Shown piece by piece: positions 1 to 10,125 of a stretch of DNA of 64,000 nucleotides (position 1 is the first letter of the stretch; each line of letters starts with the position of its first letter). Location of the stretch: positions 8,258,501-8,322,500 of the forward strand of contig OX463820.1 of assembly GCA_949825045.1 (NCBI GenBank). The letters are read 5' to 3'. The notes beneath the pieces are model-generated. The model did no database searches. It was not told the origin of the DNA and was given only the letters and a program-made list of their open reading frames with translations. The DNA is from Argyresthia goedartella (lineage: Eukaryota > Arthropoda > Insecta > Lepidoptera > Argyresthiidae). Position numbers and translations under genes: made by a program.

Positions 1-612
1 ACGTTCCGCATCCTTAAGCTGCTGTATTTCTATACGTTTGGTAGCTTCCTCTCTAACTGATTCTATCTCATCCCCTGCTATAATATTAATAGTGTCATTT
101 ATCACGGTACTTAATATGCCCTGTGTCCTGTGGTTAACATTAAATCCGAATAGGAGTTCAGATGGAGATTTCTGGGTGGTTTTGTGAACTGTGGTATTTA
201 ACCCTATTTGTATGTCCTGAATACGTTCATCCCATGTTTTCTCGTCTTTCCCGTGGTTTGACGTCGCCAACGCTTCAGTAATCGTCCTATTGAATCGCTC
301 AACCTGTCCATTAGCTCTCGGAGTTGCGACCGCATTGAGAATATGCTTTATCCCGTAATCAGAAATAAATTCTTTGAATGTTTTGCTGGTAAAATTAGAC
401 CCTCTGTCAGAAATAAAGTGGGTCGGAACTCCGAAATAGCTAATGTGGTTCTTTAAAACTTTAATTGTGGTTAGTGACCTTGTATTTTTGACGGGAGCTA
501 TATTAACAAATTTTGTGAAGCTATCAATTATGACTAGCAGATAACAATTTCCGGATTTGCTCTTGATGAAAGGCCCCAGGTGATCAGCGTGTATGGTATG
601 AAAAGGTACACT
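1..612 (-). pseudogene. gypsy integrase catalytic core, downstream of a nonsense codon
   Basis: The minus-strand frame continues open to the window edge after the TGA at 613-615. It carries the three acidic residues expected of a retroviral-type integrase core: an Asp in a HADHLGPF-like segment near 575, an Asp in FISDRG near 400, and a Glu in QVERFNRT near 290. It is in the same frame as the RT/RNase H part. The core is therefore separated from its zinc-binding N-terminus by one stop codon only. The stop may be a point mutation of an arginine codon; that is inference. Confidence 0.85.
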
Positions 613-2877
613 TCATTTTTCTATTGGATGCAGCTTACCGTCACGCCTACCACCTGGTGCTTTGTGATGAGCGCATTCCAAACAAGCCGACACGTATTTC
701 TTTACGAACCGTCTCATCCGTTTAAACCAAAAATGTTTTCTGATACGATCAAGGGTTTTTTCAAAACCGAAATGACCTACGTCATCATGGTTTTTCTGAA
801 GGATCTGCCAACGAGCTCCACGAGGAACAACCCATTTCAGTTCTTCTCCTACTATCCGATAAACACGACCATTTTTAATTTTGAAATGCTTGTGAATATC
901 AGCAACTTGCTCGGACGTGGGATCACACAGAATATTCTTTATTGTCAGAATTTCATCATCCGCAGATTGAACCGTTGTGATCCAATTGAACTCTGGCTCC
1001 ACCGCTAATATATCGAAAACATGAGGTTCGCTAGGTTCTGCATCAATCGGGTTCCGGCTGAGAGCATCAACGTGTGTCATATTTGCCCCCGGTCTATACT
1101 CGATTGAGCAGTCGTACTCCTGTAGCTGGACCCACCACCGAGCAATTCGCGATACTAAATCCCTTTTGGTAAGAGTGGATCTTAAAGCATTACAATCGGT
1201 TTGTATGGTGAACGGTATTCCGACCAGATAGACGCGAAATCGATGCAAAGAAGCAACGGCCGCGAAGGTTTCGAGTTCAAACGAATGGTATTTCTGTTCC
1301 TCGGGGGTCGTTTTGCGACTAAAATATGAAACGGGTTGTAAAATACCATCACGGTTGCGCTGGAGAAGAATACCTGCAAGCCCAAACTTACTGGCATCGG
1401 TATGAAGATGAGTCTCGAGTTCGGGGTCGTATAAAGCAAGTAAAGGTCGCCCAGAAATTAATTCTTTACTACGCAAAAATGCTCTATCCTGAGCCTCCCT
1501 CCAGACCCACCCCATATCTTTTTTTAATAAATCTGTTAGGGGAGCGGCCAATACGGCATAGCTTTTTATAAATCTCCTGAAAAAGCCTGAGAGACCTAGA
1601 AATTGCTGTAATTCGTGTTGGTTTGTAGGTTTTGGAAAATTCGATACCGCTTCGCTTTTTCTAGAGCCTGGTCTGATGCCCTTTGCGCTCACCTCGAAGC
1701 CTAAAAAGTCAACCTCGTCAAAAAAAAAGTTATATTTACTCATTTTCAATGTAAGTCCGCCCTTCCTAAATAGATCTAGTACTTCTTTAAGTCGAATTAA
1801 GCCTTCGCTGAATGTTTTACATGGAATTAGAATATCATCCATGTAAATAATGGCATATTTAATTTTGGCCTCTGACAAGATTTTGTTAATTGTCCTCTGG
1901 AATACAGAAGGAGCGTTGACAAGGCCAAACGGGACGCGAACGAACTCATATTGACCATCCGGGGTCACGAATGCTGTTTTGGAACGAGAATCTTCGGCAA
2001 TAGCTATTTGGTAATACCCTGAAGCCAAATCTAAGCATATAAACATATTGTTGCCTGCTAGCAAGTCCAATTGATCCTCGATTCGTGGTGTAGAATAGTG
2101 ATCCTTTTTAGTTTTACGATTTAATGCGCGGTAGTCCACGCACAATCTTTTTTCGCCGCTTTTCTTATTAACAAGGACAATAGGACTTGCGTAAGGAGAC
2201 GAGGACTCCCTAACAATACCACTATCGACCATGTCTTGTACCATATCTCGAACTAGGCATCGTTCGGAGTGAGGCATTCGGTATGGTCTGTACACTACCG
2301 GTTCGGAATCCTCGAGTTCTAAAGTCATTTCATTAGCCTCAGTGTAACCCAAATCCTTAAGCCCACTAGAAAAACAATCCCCGTAATCGGCCAACGTAGA
2401 TTGAAGCTGTAACCGTTGATCGATTGTTAAATTTGGGCCACAGTTTATGGTATCGTCTACTTCGGTTTTGCTGATAGTCAGTTCGCAAACGTCTACAGTC
2501 ATTTGTATTCGGGTAGCCCTTGTTAGTAAGAAATCCTTTTGAATAACAATATCTACATCAGAAACATTGCGTAGAAGAAATGAACTTTTATTCTGTGCTA
2601 TTATATATTCCCCAGGTAATAGATAATATTTCTGCCCTTCGGGTCCTCTAATCGTTCCATTTACATAAATTTTGCCCTGAGTTAGCGAATCACATTTAAC
2701 AGAAACAGCACGTAACCCGTTAACGGGAATCGTGTTCTCATTTGAGTAACGAGATGAATCTTTGGACTTTGAGGAATCTTTTGGAATATAATTTGATCTG
2801 GAGTCTTTGTTATAACAATTTGAGGTTTTTCTGTAAAGGAGTGACCTAATAAAACTGGATAACTCAACACATAGTCC
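613..2877 (-). CDS. pol: gypsy pol: reverse transcriptase, RNase H, integrase zinc domain
   Basis: The first ATG in this frame is at 2502, but the frame is open from 2877 and overlaps the protease end of gag by about 195 nt in the -1 frame. Expression by -1 frameshifting is possible; I see no canonical X XXY YYZ heptamer in the overlap. Residues counted from 2502: RT about 60-290 with the LCVDYRALN motif, the catalytic LDLASGYYQI segment and YMDD near 1836; RNase H about 340-460 with LHTDASKFG; integrase HHCC finger about 570-615 (GHFGFEKT through CLECAHHK). The catalytic RT aspartates are present. The frame ends at the TGA at 613-615, before the integrase core. Confidence 0.9.
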   Translation of the reverse strand, partial: GLCVELSSFIRSLLYRKTSNCYNKDSRSNYIPKDSSKSKDSSRYSNENTIPVNGLRAVSVKCDSLTQGKIYVNGTIRGPEGQKYYLLPGEYIIAQNKSSFLLRNVSDVDIVIQKDFLLTRATRIQMTVDVCELTISKTEVDDTINCGPNLTIDQRLQLQSTLADYGDCFSSGLKDLGYTEANEMTLELEDSEPVVYRPYRMPHSERCLVRDMVQDMVDSGIVRESSSPYASPIVLVNKKSGEKRLCVDYRALNRKTKKDHYSTPRIEDQLDLLAGNNMFICLDLASGYYQIAIAEDSRSKTAFVTPDGQYEFVRVPFGLVNAPSVFQRTINKILSEAKIKYAIIYMDDILIPCKTFSEGLIRLKEVLDLFRKGGLTLKMSKYNFFFDEVDFLGFEVSAKGIRPGSRKSEAVSNFPKPTNQHELQQFLGLSGFFRRFIKSYAVLAAPLTDLLKKDMGWVWREAQDRAFLRSKELISGRPLLALYDPELETHLHTDASKFGLAGILLQRNRDGILQPVSYFSRKTTPEEQKYHSFELETFAAVASLHRFRVYLVGIPFTIQTDCNALRSTLTKRDLVSRIARWWVQLQEYDCSIEYRPGANMTHVDALSRNPIDAEPSEPHVFDILAVEPEFNWITTVQSADDEILTIKNILCDPTSEQVADIHKHFKIKNGRVYRIVGEELKWVVPRGARWQILQKNHDDVGHFGFEKTLDRIRKHFWFKRMRRFVKKYVSACLECAHHKAPGGRRDGKLHPIEK

Positions 2878-4676
2878 TCAACTACGTAAATATCAACAAT
2901 TTCTTCGATATTCTGAACTTTAACACTGGCGACGATGAGACCCAAAGGCCTAACAAGATTTGCTCCAATACCTCTCAACATTGGTGATTCTGAATCATTG
3001 TCTAGCTTCATATTCAATAATTTCACCTCACTTTCTCTCATTAGGGAACATTGACTACCCAAGTCCACATGACATTGAAAGGGGATATTATTGATTTGAA
3101 TGGTAATTATGTATTTTTCACTAGATTTGTCTAAAATTCTGGGTTCAGAATTATGTAAATTATTTCTTTTATTTACAACGTTAGATCTGGATCGATGGAT
3201 AACCCTGGGGTTATCTGTCTCTGATTTATCTACAACACTAAGTTTAGATATTTGTTTCTCGTTTTTATCTGTTGGACGGTGTTTATTTGTGTTATTACTG
3301 TTACTATTGGAAGCGTTATCTACCTTGTTTCTATAACAATTTGATGCCTGATGTCCGATCCTATCACAATTCGTGCACTTATTTAGTGGTTTTTCGCATT
3401 TAAAGCTAGGGTGTCCTACCTGATTACAATTAAAGCATCGTATGTTTGTGTTGTTGCCCACGAATCTCAAATTATTTTGCTTTATGTTAGGAGAATAATT
3501 ATCTTTGTCTAATTTAGTCCTTTTTAAATTATCGTTAGATCCTTTAGTGTTATTTACTTTAATTGATCTGAAATATTTAAGAACTTGTTCTGGTTCTTTA
3601 AATTGAGCCGCCTGTGCCCCTACTTTTACGGTACGATCATCTACACCATGCAACAAACAATCAACAGCCTGCCTACTGCTTACTCTACATCGGTTTAATA
3701 GATTAATTTTAGCGTAATAATAGTGTTCCAGAGAATCTCCATAACGAACCCTTTTAGATAACATCTCTGTGAGAAGTTCTGCGTAATCCTCCCGACATGG
3801 AAAATTTTCTATGAGCAGTTTTTTCCATTCGGACCAGGTGTGTGATAAAGAGTTTAGACCGCGATACCATGTAGAAGCAAGACCAACCAATTTAGGCAGT
3901 GAATAATGAATTGTCTCCCGTTCATCCCAATTATATATCTCGGCACATTCCTCAACCTTATTTATCCATGTTAAAATGGTTTGCTCCTTGGACATGGGAT
4001 CGAAGTCAGGCATGACGTTATTGTTGAACTTTAATTTTGGTTTTTCTGAGCTTTTAACATCTTTTATAATAGAGAGGACCTTATCTAAAATTACGTTTGT
4101 GCCATTTTCGGAAGGTTTAGAGCGCTTGGATGTTGAATGAGCTTTAACCGACTCACCCGATGAGGTGCTGGAACGCCTCCGACGTCGCCTATCTCGTTGC
4201 TCACGACAACGCCGCCTGCTCCTGCCGCGACGTCGTCTTTCGTCATAGTCCCTTTCGCTGTCAAATTCCTCTGTAGAAGGTGTCCTTCTTCCCCGTTTCC
4301 TCCTTTGTCCTTGAAATCCTTGATCCATCCTACTATTAATTCCTGACCCTTGACCTCAGGCAGTGTCCGATCCTAGCCCTTGACCTCGAGCAGTGTCCGG
4401 TCCTAGCCCTTGACCTCGGGCATTGTCTAGTTCTAGCCCTTGACCTCGAGCAGTGTCCGATCCTAGCCCTTGACCTCGAGCAGTGTCCGGTCCTAGCCCT
4501 TGACCTCGGGCATTGTCTAGTTCTAGCCCTTGACCTCGGGCAGAATCCGGTCCTACCCCTTCACCTCGGGCAGAATCCGGTCCTAGCCCTTCACCTCGGG
4601 CATTATCTATTCCTGGCCCTTGACCTCGGGCATCGTCCATTCCTGGCCCTTGACCTCGGGCATCGTCCTTATCCAT
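2682..4676 (-). pseudogene. gag: gypsy gag with CCHC knuckles and aspartic protease, one nonsense codon
   Basis: An ATG at 4676 opens a frame of 10-residue repeats that is in the same frame as the gag body beginning at the ATG at 4328. The two are separated by a single TGA at 4356-4358. The gag body (548 residues from 4328) has an Arg-rich start, a retrotransposon gag domain about residues 108-260, CCHC knuckles CFNCNQVGHPSFKC and CTNCDRIGHQASNC about 299-332, and a protease near 420 with VDLGSQCSL and a later LLGHSF. The protease active site reads Asp-Leu-Gly instead of the usual Asp-Thr/Ser-Gly. Translation could still restart at 4328. Confidence 0.85.
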
Positions 4677-4680
4677 TACC
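4351..4680 (-). repeat. 30-bp in-frame tandem repeat (11 units) encoding a gag N-terminal decapeptide array
   Basis: Eleven exact-length 30-bp units begin at 4351 and step to 4651. Each encodes a decapeptide of the form ARGQGLGPDT/N. A 90-bp higher-order period is visible: three consecutive unit types at 4351-4440 recur in the same order at 4441-4530. Because 30 is a multiple of three, copy changes keep the gag frame. The unit nearest the gag body carries the CGA-to-TGA change. Confidence 0.92.
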
Positions 4681-5338
4681 TTGGAACTTAGAGAAGGTAC
4701 AGCTTAGAACAGCACTAATTAAGGGTCTTTCAATAAGGTTGGTCAACAAAATAAATAAAATAAAAAAATTGGATAGTTAAAATTCTATCTAAAATAATGT
4801 TTCAGATGCACCCATTTAATATCTGGTTTATAGAATGCTATTGCAGGAAAACCATGTTTTGTCCAATATAAAAAAATATATAAATAATTTAAAACGTTCA
4901 TATCTCAAAAACGGCAAGTCCTAGCCAAAAAATAAGCAAATTTTTGACCCCCTTGGATCCCAGCACTTATAGAATATATACAATAAATAAGAGTTGAAAG
5001 GTCCAAATTCTCAAAAAAATAAATAAATGTGGGTATTATAACCTAATCTTTTTTATATATATTTTAAACGGCTTCTACGGCTATGATAGACAGTCGAATC
5101 GTATTTACTGTTCAATTTGGGATCAAGTTTCTCAACGTCTAGTAACAAAGAAGGACACTCCAACAATCTCTAAAACAAATGGCATCGTTTGAAGTAACAA
5201 GCTTACTATAGTGTTTCTATAGCCCTGTCTGCTATTGCAACGGTTTATGCATAGGAAACAGTGAATCGTTTAATATTATCTAAGTATTTACTGCATGCCA
5301 CAAGAAAAAATAAAATGATGATTAATGGACGTGTACTT
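4681..5338. other. AT-rich non-coding stretch right of gypsy gag
   Basis: No coding signal is seen. By position this is the 5' untranslated leader of the minus-strand gypsy element and probably part of its 5' LTR. The partner LTR is outside the window, so no boundary or primer-binding site can be assigned. Confidence 0.4.
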
Positions 5339-5615
5339 ACATTTTTGTAGGCGTGCAGGGAAATTTTATGTATCCCTTTCGTTATCCCGTCTTCTGAACT
5401 ATCGACTTTCGCCAAGTTCAAACTCCTTTATAGTTTCCAACAGGATTTATTCATTTTACACAATTTTCAGCACAAGATTTCTAATATCTTCGAATAGTAA
5501 TACAATCAGATCGCACAAGTTGCACGTTTTTTGTCGTCGGTGAATCAATGTCGCCATTTTTATAGGCGACCGTCCTTTTGCGCGTATCGTTTACCGGAAG
5601 TGCAAAAGGGCGGTC
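5339..5615 (-). promoter_or_regulatory. promoter-like segment on minus strand: GABP/ETS hairpin, TATA box, leader with splice donor
   Basis: Reading on the minus strand: an inverted repeat with 14-bp arms (5602-5615 and 5568-5581) encloses an ACTTCCGGT site, the consensus for ETS/GABP factors. A TATAAAAA box follows at 5564-5557. About 215 nt further on is a good splice donor, AAT/GTAAGT, at 5340. This arrangement fits a transcription start region. Whether it is the gypsy 5' LTR promoter or a host first exon cannot be decided here. A related hairpin lies at 14376-14419, on the other side of the inserted LTR element. Confidence 0.35.
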
Positions 5616-5691
5616 GAATCTTCAAAACTTTACTTTAATACTTAATTAAATCATAAAGTATTGTAATATTACCAACAAGTTTTAAAATATA

Positions 5692-5695
5692 GTAT
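5692..5695. repeat. target site duplication GTAT, left copy
   Basis: The 4 bases immediately before the 5' LTR are repeated at 14164-14167, immediately after the 3' LTR. This fixes both element boundaries to the base. Confidence 0.85.
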
Positions 5696-5946
5696 TGTTA
5701 GCGGGTTCGGCAGGCAGCCGTGGGGCGGGCAGCAGCGCGCCTATATAAAGCGAGGCGCAGACCGCGTGCGAGGTACTTGCTCAGCCGTCGTCATAGACTC
5801 AACACCTCACCATTTTTATTGTCACGCTGTCCGATATCTTTATTCGTTTTGATAATTGTTATTAGAGTCCATTTCTGTTCAAATTATAATCAGTCAGTTT
5901 CAGTGTGTTTCTTTTTAAAAATCATCTCGGCCTCTGGTTTCTAACA
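5696..5946 (+). repeat. 5' LTR (251 bp) of the 8.47-kb element
   Basis: It starts TGTTAG and ends CTAACA. The first 75 bp match 10285-10359 with two differences, and the last 176 bp appear identical to 13988-14163. The first 70 bp are GC-rich and contain the TATA box; the remainder is AT-rich. After the LTR the sequence reads TCAGTAGTGGGATACG. A TGG-initial primer site 7 nt in is possible but I could not match it to a tRNA. Confidence 0.92.
5742..5749 (+). promoter_or_regulatory. TATA box in the 5' LTR
   Basis: TATATAAA sits about 47 bp into the LTR in a GC-rich context. The same box is kept in the 3' LTR at 10331-10338. Transcription would be expected to start about 30 nt downstream, within the segment where the 3' copy is interrupted by the LINE. 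Confidence 0.6.
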
Positions 5947-7658
5947 TCAGTAGTGGGATACGATTCCTGTGATTCTATCTCACACGCCTACATACATTTT
6001 AAATTGTACGAGTGAAAGATGTCGGATTGTGAACAACGTCGTAGCCGCCGTGAAAGTAGTCGTTCACGTGAACGACCTTTTAATGTGAAAAGTGAAAACG
6101 ATACAAGGAGCGTACTCCTGAAGGCCAGTTGCGACAGGAAATGTCTGCGATCTTGGCTCGTCACTGTGCGTTAGAAAAACGCAAAATAGTTGGACCCGTG
6201 GCTCAATTCTACCCGTCGATGGCGCCTCCCGCAAACAGTTTTGGCGCGCGACCCACTGCCGCCGCCGCGCCGCCAGCATGGCGTCATGCACCTGAGTTGG
6301 CTCGATGCGTGACACTCCACACTTCCGCACGTGCCTCGAGTCTGCGGGCCTGCTGGGGCTGTGTCGGAAAGTATTCATACAAACATGAATACTAGCGAGG
6401 TATTTATGCTGACAAAAATAGTTCGATGGCAGAACAATTTGTGGATGCGATTCGGGCGATTGGTATCTAGGATGAGATCTAACCATCATTTTTACATCTA
6501 TAGTTTTCATAATATTGAGGATTTGTGTGAGAAGGTAGATCGCGCCTTATCACAAAACAATTGGAGTGACTATGAATGATTTCGGCGATAGTGCAGTGCC
6601 TTGTTACTGATCCACACATTAGAATAGCAGCCACAGACACAAAACTACATCCAAGTAACCTAGTAGATTTTTGCTCAATCTATGTCAAGCCTAGGGTGCA
6701 TAAAAATATTCCGTCTACCGTTCGTACTAGTACGTCACAAAGTATGATCCCCACGAAAGGCAAACCCGTTGCGTTTTGTAGAAAGCGCAAGTTTTGAAGA
6801 TGATGATTTTCACATGTTGTGGGACAGTCAGGACACAGGCAAGCTTCCTGTAATAGGCAATCTAGGAAGAATACATGGGGAGGTTCGAGTACTTCAATAT
6901 ACAGTGGTTCTAATAATAATGTCCCTTCCTAGCGAAGGATATTGAATGTTTTGGCAGGCATGACTATTAGCGAGGGTCAGGTATGGCCGAGCCATGATAA
7001 AGTTGTGATTTTGTTCAGAAAACCGAATGCATTGCTGCACTCACTCGGAAAAGAATTAATTTCAATTAGAGACCGGAATAGCAGGTTTCGCGCGAAGATA
7101 TGGTGGAGTTTCCTACTACAGTAAGTTATTACAAGGTGTGGAAATAAAGTACGCTGCGAGCTCTGCAGCATTAGAGGCCCTATGTTGTGGGTGTAGGCTT
7201 CACTATTGTAACTGACTACATTGAGTCGACAGCGTGCAACAGAGTTGCTCGTTGCCAACCAGCGGCGACAGAATGCGCATGCTAATGAAGGTCGTAAGGA
7301 ACCTAAGACGTTTTCTAATGGTGACTTTGGTTTTGTCTCTAAAAATTCGCAGAGTGCTGGCAAGCCTGGACTCCGAGCAGCCCTTACAAGGTTGTGCAGG
7401 AGCTGCCTCACCACCGCTACGAGCTTGAACTGCTGACGGGTACAGCAGCACATGGTGCTGTGGCGTGGCGAGTGGACACCAGACGCCTGCGCAGCTTTCT
7501 TCGAGGGCGTCGGCGAGCCGTAGCGGATAAAGGATGCTATGACTCGGCAGCGGGTGTTCCCGGCTATATGAGACGGTGCAACCGTCTGCAGATACTAATC
7601 TGGCGTGACTTTTGTCACGGGGGCTATAGCAAGCGGAAAATTGGGCCTCTGCTATAAG

Positions 7659-7723
7659 CCTGGAGGCCGTGGGCCTGGAGACTGAGTACCTGGAGGCCGT
7701 GGGGCCTGGAGGCTGTGAGCCTG
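7659..7723 (+). repeat. GC-rich short tandem repeat in LTR-element interior
   Basis: Three to four imperfect copies of a CCTGGAGGCCGTGGG-type unit of roughly 20-30 bp follow one another. No coding frame is convincing here. Confidence 0.6.
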
Positions 7724-8127
7724 GTTTAGTATAACATTAGCACTCAAATATGTGCTTAAGTTATGCAGTGTTGGCGAGGAGAGTGGTGTCCCGAGACGTG
7801 TGCCGCTTTCTTCGAATGTGAGAGCCCATAGATTTTTGATCCACATGGTACTGTGTCACTGTAATAGGAAAGTACATAATTGCAAACTCCCTTAACCTAT
7901 CTTGTTAATTATCCCTTTCGTAGACTTATTCTCTTACTTATGTGTGACTACAGACTTACTGACTACCTTTATGACAATATGTGGTGATCACTGTGCAATG
8001 TGTATCAAAATATCTAGACGGCGATTGGTGATACCTTGGGTGATTTTTATTATGCTGGGCCTTCCCGTGGTATGCACTTTCTGGGTATGCTCAACTTAAT
8101 GCCTCTACCTCTAAATGCTGTTTTGTT

Positions 8128-8429
8128 TATTTTGCGGTATGGGATTGCGCTACCTACCGGACCGGTGCGGTCGTTGCATTGAGTGCACCCGTATCCGTTT
8201 GTGCTGAACAGTGTTTATGGCAAACTTAGTAGTTGTAAGTCCCACACTGTTTGGGTTACCGGTGTGACAGTTGGGGCGTTATTTTGCGGTATGGGATTGC
8301 GCTACCTACCGGACCGGTGCGGTCGTTGCGTTGAGTGCACCCGTATCCGTCGGTGCTGAACAGTGTTTATGGCAAACTTAGTAGTTGTAAGTCCCACACT
8401 GTGTCGGTTACCGGGGTGACAGTTGGGAC
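8128..8429 (+). repeat. 151-bp tandem duplication in LTR-element interior
   Basis: A unit beginning TTATTTTGCGGTATGGG at 8128 recurs at 8279 with few differences. Both copies contain the short palindrome-like CCGGACCGGTGCGG. The duplication is head-to-tail. Confidence 0.85.
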
Positions 8430-8487
8430 GCCTTCTGTTCACGTTAATCGAGTCGAGCTCCAACGGGTTGCGACGGTCTACAGCCTG

Positions 8488-8935
8488 AGCCTCGGCGCGA
8501 CGGCCCTTGCTGCCTCGCTGCCAGTTCCTGAGCCTCGGTGTGACGGCCCTTGCTGCCTCGCTGCCAGTTCCTGAGCTACGGCGCGACGGCCCAAGCTGCC
8601 TCACTGCCAGTTCCAGAGCCTTGGCGCGACGGCCCTTGCTGCCTCGCTGCCAGTTCCAGAGCCTCGGCGCGACGGCCCAAGCTGCCTCGCTGCCAGTTCC
8701 AGAGCTTTGGCGCGACGGCCCTTGCTGCCTCGCTGCCAGTTCCTGAGCCTCGGCGCGACGGCCCTTGCTGCCTCGCTGCCAGTTCCTGAGCCTCGGTGTG
8801 ACGGCCCTTGCTGCCTCGCTGCCAGTTACTGAGCCTCGGCGCGACGGCCCTTGCTGCCTCGCTGCCAGTTCCCGATCCACGGCGCGACGGCCCTTGCTGC
8901 CTCGCTGCCAGTTCCTGAGCTACGGCGCGACGGAC
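8488..8935 (+). repeat. 43-bp minisatellite, about 10 units
   Basis: The unit contains GCGCGACGGCCC and TTGCTGCCTCGCTGCCAG and repeats every 43 bp with scattered substitutions. Because 43 is not a multiple of three, each unit shifts frame and every frame on both strands cycles through the same three phases. This yields overlapping open frames of 65-190 codons that are artefacts of the repeat. I do not call any of them a gene. Confidence 0.9.
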
Positions 8936-9006
8936 CTCAGCCTCACTTCGGGCGCCACTTCGCACGCTACGCTACTTCTGGTTACCACGTATCACGTAGG
9001 AGTGTT

Positions 9007-9131
9007 ATGAATGACATAAAGGAAAGAAGTGTTTGCCAATCTCTGAAGAGTGGTATTTTTAAATGGTGATGATTGCCATAAAGGAAAGGAGTGTTTTGCT
9101 GATGTCTGAAAAGTGCTATTTTTAAATGGTG
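9007..9131 (+). repeat. about 62-bp tandem duplication
   Basis: Two diverged copies, 9007-9068 and 9069-9131, share ATAAAGGAAAG, a central CTGAAAAGTG-like segment, and the end ATTTTTAAATGGTG. Confidence 0.75.
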
Positions 9132-9369
9132 TGTGAGTAGAGTGAGACTATGAAAGAGTTGAAAGAAGCTGAGTGACAGGGCTATGCTCGCATAATAGGT
9201 TCTGATGTCGACTGTGATTTCAGATGACATTAAAGATGAACTTCAGGATGCCTCATCTTCACCACCTGACGCTCTAGCCAGCTCAACATCAATGCGGACC
9301 AGTAGCCTGCTTTGGCTGCCAATCAGATGACTCCGGGGCCTGATGAGCTGTCTGCTAACGCTAGGTTGC

Positions 9370-9700
9370 TTGCCGATGACGACCAGCAGCCGTGCGCGCC
9401 CCAGCAGCCGCACGCGCTCCAGCAGCCGCCACGGCCGGCGCCCGTTGGCGGGAGAGCGCGAGCGCAGCCGCGCGCGCCCTAGCAGCAGCCGCGCACGCTC
9501 CAGCAGCCGCCACGGCTGGCGCCGTTGGCGGGAGAGCGCGAGCGCTGCCGCGCGCGCCCTAGCAGCAGCGCGCGCCCCAGCAGCTGCGCGCGCTCCAGAA
9601 GCCGCGCGCGCCCTAGCAGCAGCGCGCGACTCAGAAGCCGCGCGCGCTCCATTAGCCGCGCGCGCCCTAGCAGCACCGCGCGCGCCCTAGCAGTACCGAG
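9370..9700 (+). repeat. GC-rich compound repeat (CGCGC / CAGCAG rich)
   Basis: An approximately 82-bp unit with CGTTGGCGGGAGAGCGCGAG occurs twice (near 9440 and 9522), followed by shorter CGCGCGCCCTAGCAGCA repeats. The composition is far more GC-rich than the AT-rich surroundings. Frames on both strands are open and encode Ala/Arg/Ser low-complexity peptides; I treat them as non-genic. Confidence 0.8.
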
Positions 9701-9842
9701 CGCCACAGCTGTGCTTATGCCCCATGAGCCGCAAGACAGCGCTTCACCTTCTACGAGCCTGAGCCAGAATCGTTGTCCTGCCGAGCGCCGCTGCTGTGCT
9801 TGTGCCCCATGAGCCCCAAGACAGCGCTTCACCTTCTACGAG
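9695..9842 (+). repeat. about 83-bp tandem duplication ending CTTCACCTTCTACGAG
   Basis: The segment running from CGAGCGCC through GCCCCATGAGCC to CTTCACCTTCTACGAG occurs twice head-to-tail, with first-copy end near 9758 and second near 9841. Differences are few. Confidence 0.75.
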
Positions 9843-10125
9843 TTGGAGTTAGCGATCTCAATGCCGATGCCGGAGACTGAACTGAGAGCCTTCTGTCCTC
9901 TGTCATTGGTGTTGTGGTGCATGAATGTTGGTCTGTTTGTTCTATCTGGGGCTATTGGTTTGTGATTTGAATAAGATCATAAATGAATTTGCTTCAACTT
10001 ATCTATTTTCAGTTAATTTATTGTGTGGCTATGGGCAACTAAACAAAACCTTAACAAACTAACACAGGTAAAACTGCTCGCAACCACTGTAATTTGTAAC
10101 GTTGCGTACATATGTGTGGTTTCAG

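Larger units (their letters stand above)
1..4680 (-). mobile_element. Ty3/gypsy LTR retrotransposon, left end cut by window
   Basis: Reading on the minus strand, the order is a repeat-encoded gag leader, an arginine-rich gag, two CCHC knuckles, an aspartic protease, reverse transcriptase, RNase H and integrase. Protease-RT-RNaseH-integrase is the Ty3/gypsy order. Integrase runs off the left edge, so the 3' LTR lies outside the window and the LTR boundaries cannot be fixed by comparison. Two in-frame TGA codons (613-615 and 4356-4358) interrupt the gene. The one in gag sits where sibling repeats have CGA, so a CpG-to-TpG change is the simple explanation. I infer a decayed copy, although most domains are still open. 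Confidence 0.93.

Noticed and set aside
4351..4680. CRISPR-like array of 30-bp repeats
   Set aside because: Units are contiguous with no unique spacers, encode in-frame decapeptides, and lie in an insect gag gene.
8302..9010. Overlapping Ala/Arg/Ser-rich ORFs on both strands
   Set aside because: They are the same 43-bp minisatellite read in different phases; no domain and no start context.
9343..9832. GC-rich ORFs of 95-117 codons
   Set aside because: Low-complexity CGCGC/CAGCAG repeats leave all frames open; peptide composition is only the repeat.
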